Notes under the pieces: model-generated
Database searches by the model: none
What the model saw: the letters and a program-made list of their open reading frames with translations, nothing else
What the model was told of the DNA's origin: nothing
NCBI GenBank assembly: GCA_004557315.1
Contig: SFEH01000037.1
Location: forward strand, 1-16,214
Length of the DNA stretch: 16,214 nt
Source of the DNA: Bacteroidales bacterium
GTDB lineage: Bacteria > Bacteroidota > Bacteroidia > Bacteroidales > UBA3663
Direction of reading: 5' to 3'
Translations under genes and position numbers: made by a program
Part shown: positions 13,686 to 16,214 of the stretch, in pieces
Layout of the letters: the number at the start of each line of letters is the position of its first letter
Position numbering within the stretch: position 1 is the stretch's first letter

Positions 13686-14585
13686 ATGAAGACATTTTTA
13701 ATTATTGCAGCAGCAATGCTACTTGCTGGCTGCTCGGAAAAGAAAGCAGCCTTGAACAACGACTCAGCTGATCAGGCTGTATTGCCAGAGACAAAGATTT
13801 CGGAAGATAATGCCGATAGTATAGATGCTGTAATCAACGCTTCTGACGTTGCCAATAACCGCACATTCAATGGTATCATCATGGTGTCTCCACAGCAGAA
13901 AGCCACACTCTCGCTCACAATGGGCGGAAGGATACATAGTCTTTCGATCATGCCAGGACAGCATGTAAAAAAAGATCAGGTAGTAGCAACGATCGACAAT
14001 CCTGACTTCATCGAACTGCAGCACACCTATCTTGAGGCAATAGCCCAGGTTGACTATCTCGAACAGGAATACAAGCGGCAGAACTCGCTGGGCGACATCG
14101 ATGTGGCTTCGAAGAAGAAGGTACAGCTTGCCAAATCGGAATATCTGGCTATGAAGAGCCATCTTGAGGCTGCCATGGCTCGACTGCAAACTCTCGGTGT
14201 GAGTCTCGACAAGGTGCTCAAAGAAGGTATCATGACCTATCTGCCAGTCACAGCACCATTCACAGGCTATGCAACCAACATCAACGTCAATGTAGGTACT
14301 TATCTCGAACCTGGTCAGCCAGTATGCGACATCATCGACAAGTCGAAGCCTCTACTACAGCTAACTGTCTATGAAAAAGACCTTTCACTTATGCAAGAGG
14401 GACGCAAGATACTGTTCTGGGTAAATGGCATGGGCAGTAATGAATTCGAGGCAGAGATAGTCGCCATTGACCAGTCGATCGACAGCAGGGACTACTCGAT
14501 AAAGGTGTATGCACAGGTAAAGAATGAAAGAGAGGAGTTCCGCCCTGGCATGTACGTCAGAGCAAAACTAGTTGAAGAAAACTGA
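13686..14585 (+). CDS. RND efflux periplasmic adaptor lipoprotein (membrane fusion protein)
   Basis: A 299-residue partner of the upstream pump, linking it to an outer-membrane channel. Residues 1-16 are a lipoprotein signal ending LLAGC, with C16 as the acylated cysteine. The first lipoyl half is at about 78-108 (GGRIHSLSIMPGQHVKKDQV, then IDNPDF). An alpha-hairpin of two helices follows (about 110-178). The second lipoyl half contains VTAPFTGYATNINVNVGTYL, and a beta-barrel domain ends at FRPGMYVRAKL. It is shorter than CusB (about 400) because the N-terminal extension and the C-terminal membrane-proximal domain are reduced or missing. Gene order is pump then adaptor, the reverse of the more usual order. 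The stop is followed by an inverted repeat shared with the next promoter. Confidence 0.9.
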   Translation: MKTFLIIAAAMLLAGCSEKKAALNNDSADQAVLPETKISEDNADSIDAVINASDVANNRTFNGIIMVSPQQKATLSLTMGGRIHSLSIMPGQHVKKDQVVATIDNPDFIELQHTYLEAIAQVDYLEQEYKRQNSLGDIDVASKKKVQLAKSEYLAMKSHLEAAMARLQTLGVSLDKVLKEGIMTYLPVTAPFTGYATNINVNVGTYLEPGQPVCDIIDKSKPLLQLTVYEKDLSLMQEGRKILFWVNGMGSNEFEAEIVAIDQSIDSRDYSIKVYAQVKNEREEFRPGMYVRAKLVEEN

Positions 14586-14599
14586 TAGGTTCTCGCTTT

Positions 14600-14633
14600 T
14601 TTTCGGGATAATATTTGGATGTTATCCCGAAAA
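14600..14633. promoter_or_regulatory. Perfect 12-bp inverted repeat overlapping the tsaB promoter
   Basis: TTTTCGGGATAA (14600-14611) and TTATCCCGAAAA (14622-14633) are exact complements around a 10-nt loop. The tsaB -33 box lies in the loop and the right arm in the spacer. No T-run follows either arm, so a regulator binding site or a terminator for the efflux genes are both possible. Confidence 0.6.
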
Positions 14634-14645
14634 CAACTATCTTTG
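14614..14645 (+). promoter_or_regulatory. Promoter of the tsaB-DUF4290 operon
   Basis: TTTG at 14614-14617 and TATCTTTG at 14638-14645 with a 20-nt spacing fit the Bacteroidetes consensus exactly. The leader to the ATG at 14719 would be about 68 nt and contains a 7-bp hairpin (AATTATC 14655-14661 with GATAATT 14670-14676). Confidence 0.8.
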
Positions 14646-14718
14646 CGCAGATAAAATTATCTTGACATAGATAATTGTAAACAAATTCGCAGAGAAAAAA
14701 GAACTTTATTTGACAATA

Positions 14719-15417
14719 ATGGCAAATATATTACTTATTGAGACCTCTACAAAAGCTTGTTCGGTGTCTCTTTGCAAGGATTTCAATATTGAATTTCACG
14801 AGGAAGAATATGATGGTCCAAACCATGCATCGAGCCTTGGTCTGTTTGTTGAGCGCGTCATGGAACACGCTCGTCAGAACGACATGATGCCCGATGCCAT
14901 CGCCGTAAGCGAAGGTCCTGGTTCATATACAGGCTTGCGCATCGGTGTGTCAGAGGCTAAAGGACTTGCATTCGGACTCAAAGTGCCGCTGATTGCGGTG
15001 AGCACACTCAAGACGATGTGCTGTCATGTGATGTTCGGCATCGACATGCCCGACGACGGCTATTACTGCCCTATGATCGATGCCCGTCGCATGGAGGTCT
15101 ATACAGCATTGTACAATCAGGCATTGCAGGAGGTCAAGCCTGTGCGTTCGGAGATCATCACCGAAGATTTCCTGCGCGAGGAACTCGATTCGCATCCAAT
15201 CTATTTCTTTGGTGACGGAAGTGAGAAATGTGCCGACATCATCAAGCATCCGAATGCCCACTTCATCAAGGACGTGCGTGCGATGGCCTCCGACATGATG
15301 GCTCTCGCCATTCAGGCCTACAATCGTCAGGACTTTGTCGATGTGGCATACTTCACTCCTTTCTACCTCAAGGACTTCGTAGCTAAACTGCCTTCCAACC
15401 CTTTTGAACAAAAATAA
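14719..15417 (+). CDS. tsaB: tRNA threonylcarbamoyladenosine biosynthesis protein TsaB
   Basis: A 232-residue ASKHA-fold protein. It starts MANILLIETSTKACSVSL, the TsaB phosphate-1 motif, and has SEGPGSYTGLRIGVSEAKGL, the family signature. TsaB binds TsaD and TsaE and supports transfer of threonylcarbamoyl to A37 of ANN-reading tRNAs (t6A); this is family knowledge. A start at TTG 14710 would add three residues, but the ATG at 14719 sits exactly at the conserved N-terminus and is preferred. The C-terminal half (about 110-232) is less conserved, as usual, and ends DVAYFTPFYLKDFVAKLP. The DUF4290 gene follows with a 3-nt gap, so the two are cotranscribed. A strong promoter match lies upstream. 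Confidence 0.95.
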   Translation: MANILLIETSTKACSVSLCKDFNIEFHEEEYDGPNHASSLGLFVERVMEHARQNDMMPDAIAVSEGPGSYTGLRIGVSEAKGLAFGLKVPLIAVSTLKTMCCHVMFGIDMPDDGYYCPMIDARRMEVYTALYNQALQEVKPVRSEIITEDFLREELDSHPIYFFGDGSEKCADIIKHPNAHFIKDVRAMASDMMALAIQAYNRQDFVDVAYFTPFYLKDFVAKLPSNPFEQK

Positions 15418-15420
15418 ACT

Positions 15421-16056
15421 ATGCAGCAATACAACACAATTCTCCCAAAGATCACGATGCCTGAATATGGCCGCAATGTTGAGATGATGGTCAAGTACTG
15501 CGCCACAATTCCCGACAGGGATAAGCGTACTCGCTTTGCACGAGGCATAGTGAACTTCATGGCTCGAGTGAAGAACGAGGACAAGCCAACACAGGACACT
15601 CTGCGAGTGTATTGGGATCATATTGCCTTGTTGTCGGACTTCAAGCTTGACATCGACTATCCATTCGAGATCATTCAGAAAACGAAGTTTGAGAACAAGC
15701 CTGATCCTTTGCATCCACGAGTGCCAAATATCAGATACCGTCAGTATGGTCTGGTAGTCGAGCAACTGGTCAAAGAGGCCTGTCAGATGGAAGATGAGGA
15801 GAAACGCCTCCGTCTTCTCGAACTTTGTGCCAACCACATGAAACTGCAGTTCCACCTCGCCAACCCTCATGCTGATGAGGATGACAACAAGATCATTCAT
15901 GACCTTGTAGATTACGTAGGTCCTGATCATGCAGAAGAGTGCTATAAGGTCTATCTCTATGCGCTTGAAGACCTTATGGAGAACAACCAGTATAATCCTG
16001 CTTCAATCGTGGCTGCAACGGCCAAGAAGAAAAAGAAGAAGAAAAAGAAAAAATAA
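15421..16056 (+). CDS. DUF4290 family protein of unknown function
   Basis: A 211-residue protein of a family nearly restricted to Bacteroidetes. It opens MQQYNTILPKITMPEYGRN, followed by conserved-looking segments such as MVKYCATIPDRDKRTRFA (24-41), YWDHIALLSDFKLDIDYPFE and LCANHMKLQFHLANP. It is mostly helical, has no signal peptide or membrane segment, and is therefore likely cytoplasmic. The C-terminus is ten consecutive lysines after a flexible AATA linker, suggesting contact with nucleic acid or ribosomes; this is inference. It is translated 3 nt behind tsaB, so a link to translation or tRNA function is plausible but unproven. No known catalytic motif was recognised. Confidence 0.88.
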   Translation: MQQYNTILPKITMPEYGRNVEMMVKYCATIPDRDKRTRFARGIVNFMARVKNEDKPTQDTLRVYWDHIALLSDFKLDIDYPFEIIQKTKFENKPDPLHPRVPNIRYRQYGLVVEQLVKEACQMEDEEKRLRLLELCANHMKLQFHLANPHADEDDNKIIHDLVDYVGPDHAEECYKVYLYALEDLMENNQYNPASIVAATAKKKKKKKKKK

Positions 16057-16067
16057 GACCCGACTAC

Positions 16068-16170
16068 TAGTTTGTAAACTCTAAAAGTTGATTATGAAAA
16101 TGCAAATTAAAGCCTATTATTAAACACGAACATCAATCGACGTTTGTAAACTTTTAGGCTTTACAAACTA
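16068..16170. repeat. Inverted repeat with a third partial copy downstream of DUF4290
   Basis: A 20-bp arm at 16068-16087 (begins TAGTTTGTAAA, ends CTAAAAG) is matched in inverse orientation at 16151-16170 with 18 of 20 positions complementary. A further GTTTGTAAA at 16142-16150 pairs perfectly with TTTACAAAC at 16160-16168 over a 9-nt loop, forming a local hairpin. A T-rich run (TTTGTTTTTTT) follows at 16177-16187. The hairpin may act as a terminator for tsaB-DUF4290, but the T-run is 8 nt away. No gene is visible in 16057-16214. Confidence 0.65.
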
Positions 16171-16214
16171 CTACGGTTTGTTTTTTTGAACAGATACAAG
16201 AAAACCACTAATCA

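Noticed and set aside
14710..14718. TTG start for tsaB adding three residues
   Set aside because: The ATG at 14719 coincides with the conserved TsaB N-terminus.
14950..15930. A 326-codon minus-strand frame across tsaB and DUF4290
   Set aside because: It is antisense to two well-supported genes, crosses their junction and shows no domain or promoter of its own.

Overview
The window looks like chromosomal DNA from a member of the Bacteroidales, most like Prevotella or a close relative. This rests on several matches to the Bacteroidetes -33/-7 promoter (TTTG, 19-20 nt, TAnnTTTG), weak Shine-Dalgarno sequences, a DUF4290 gene, a ProB without a PUA domain, a short CstA, and a TerB plus J-domain protein. 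The genus is inference; no rRNA or tRNA gene is present.

Layout. Bases 1-420 hold the 3' end of a DUF4143-type ATPase gene (+) and a decayed DUF2442 gene (+). Bases 421-5392 carry three minus-strand genes, read in the order cstA, recG, djlA-like, with repeat-filled gaps. Bases 5516-7181 carry a plus-strand 2[4Fe-4S] ferredoxin gene with a clear promoter and terminator, then a membrane-linked acyltransferase. Bases 7389-9450 are the minus-strand proBA operon (glutamate to glutamate-5-semialdehyde for proline). Bases 9659-10310 are a single GNAT acetyltransferase gene with its own promoter and terminator. Bases 10448-14585 encode a CzcA-type heavy-metal RND pump followed by its lipoprotein adaptor, with no outer-membrane channel gene beside them. 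Bases 14614-16056 are tsaB (t6A tRNA modification) with a DUF4290 gene 3 nt behind. The last 158 bases contain an inverted repeat.

The most unusual content is the repeats. Two related elements (430-634 and 3699-3925) are built from an 8-bp unit, KAAGRTGT, plus a 17-bp version of the same unit carrying a 9-bp hairpin insert. Each element has two opposed arrays around a short partly conserved core. In both, the stop codon of the minus-strand gene (djlA-like, cstA) is the first triplet of the first repeat unit. A 7-bp repeat (ATCARTA) follows recG and also supplies the last codons and stop of proB. A separate 22-bp tandem repeat supplies the stop of proA. So four of five minus-strand genes end inside a repeat, and the fifth (recG) ends 9 nt from one.

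Most genes are ordinary housekeeping, transport and metabolism genes. I see no phage, IS transposase, CRISPR array or defence operon. If there is something undescribed here, it is the stop-codon-anchored repeat family.
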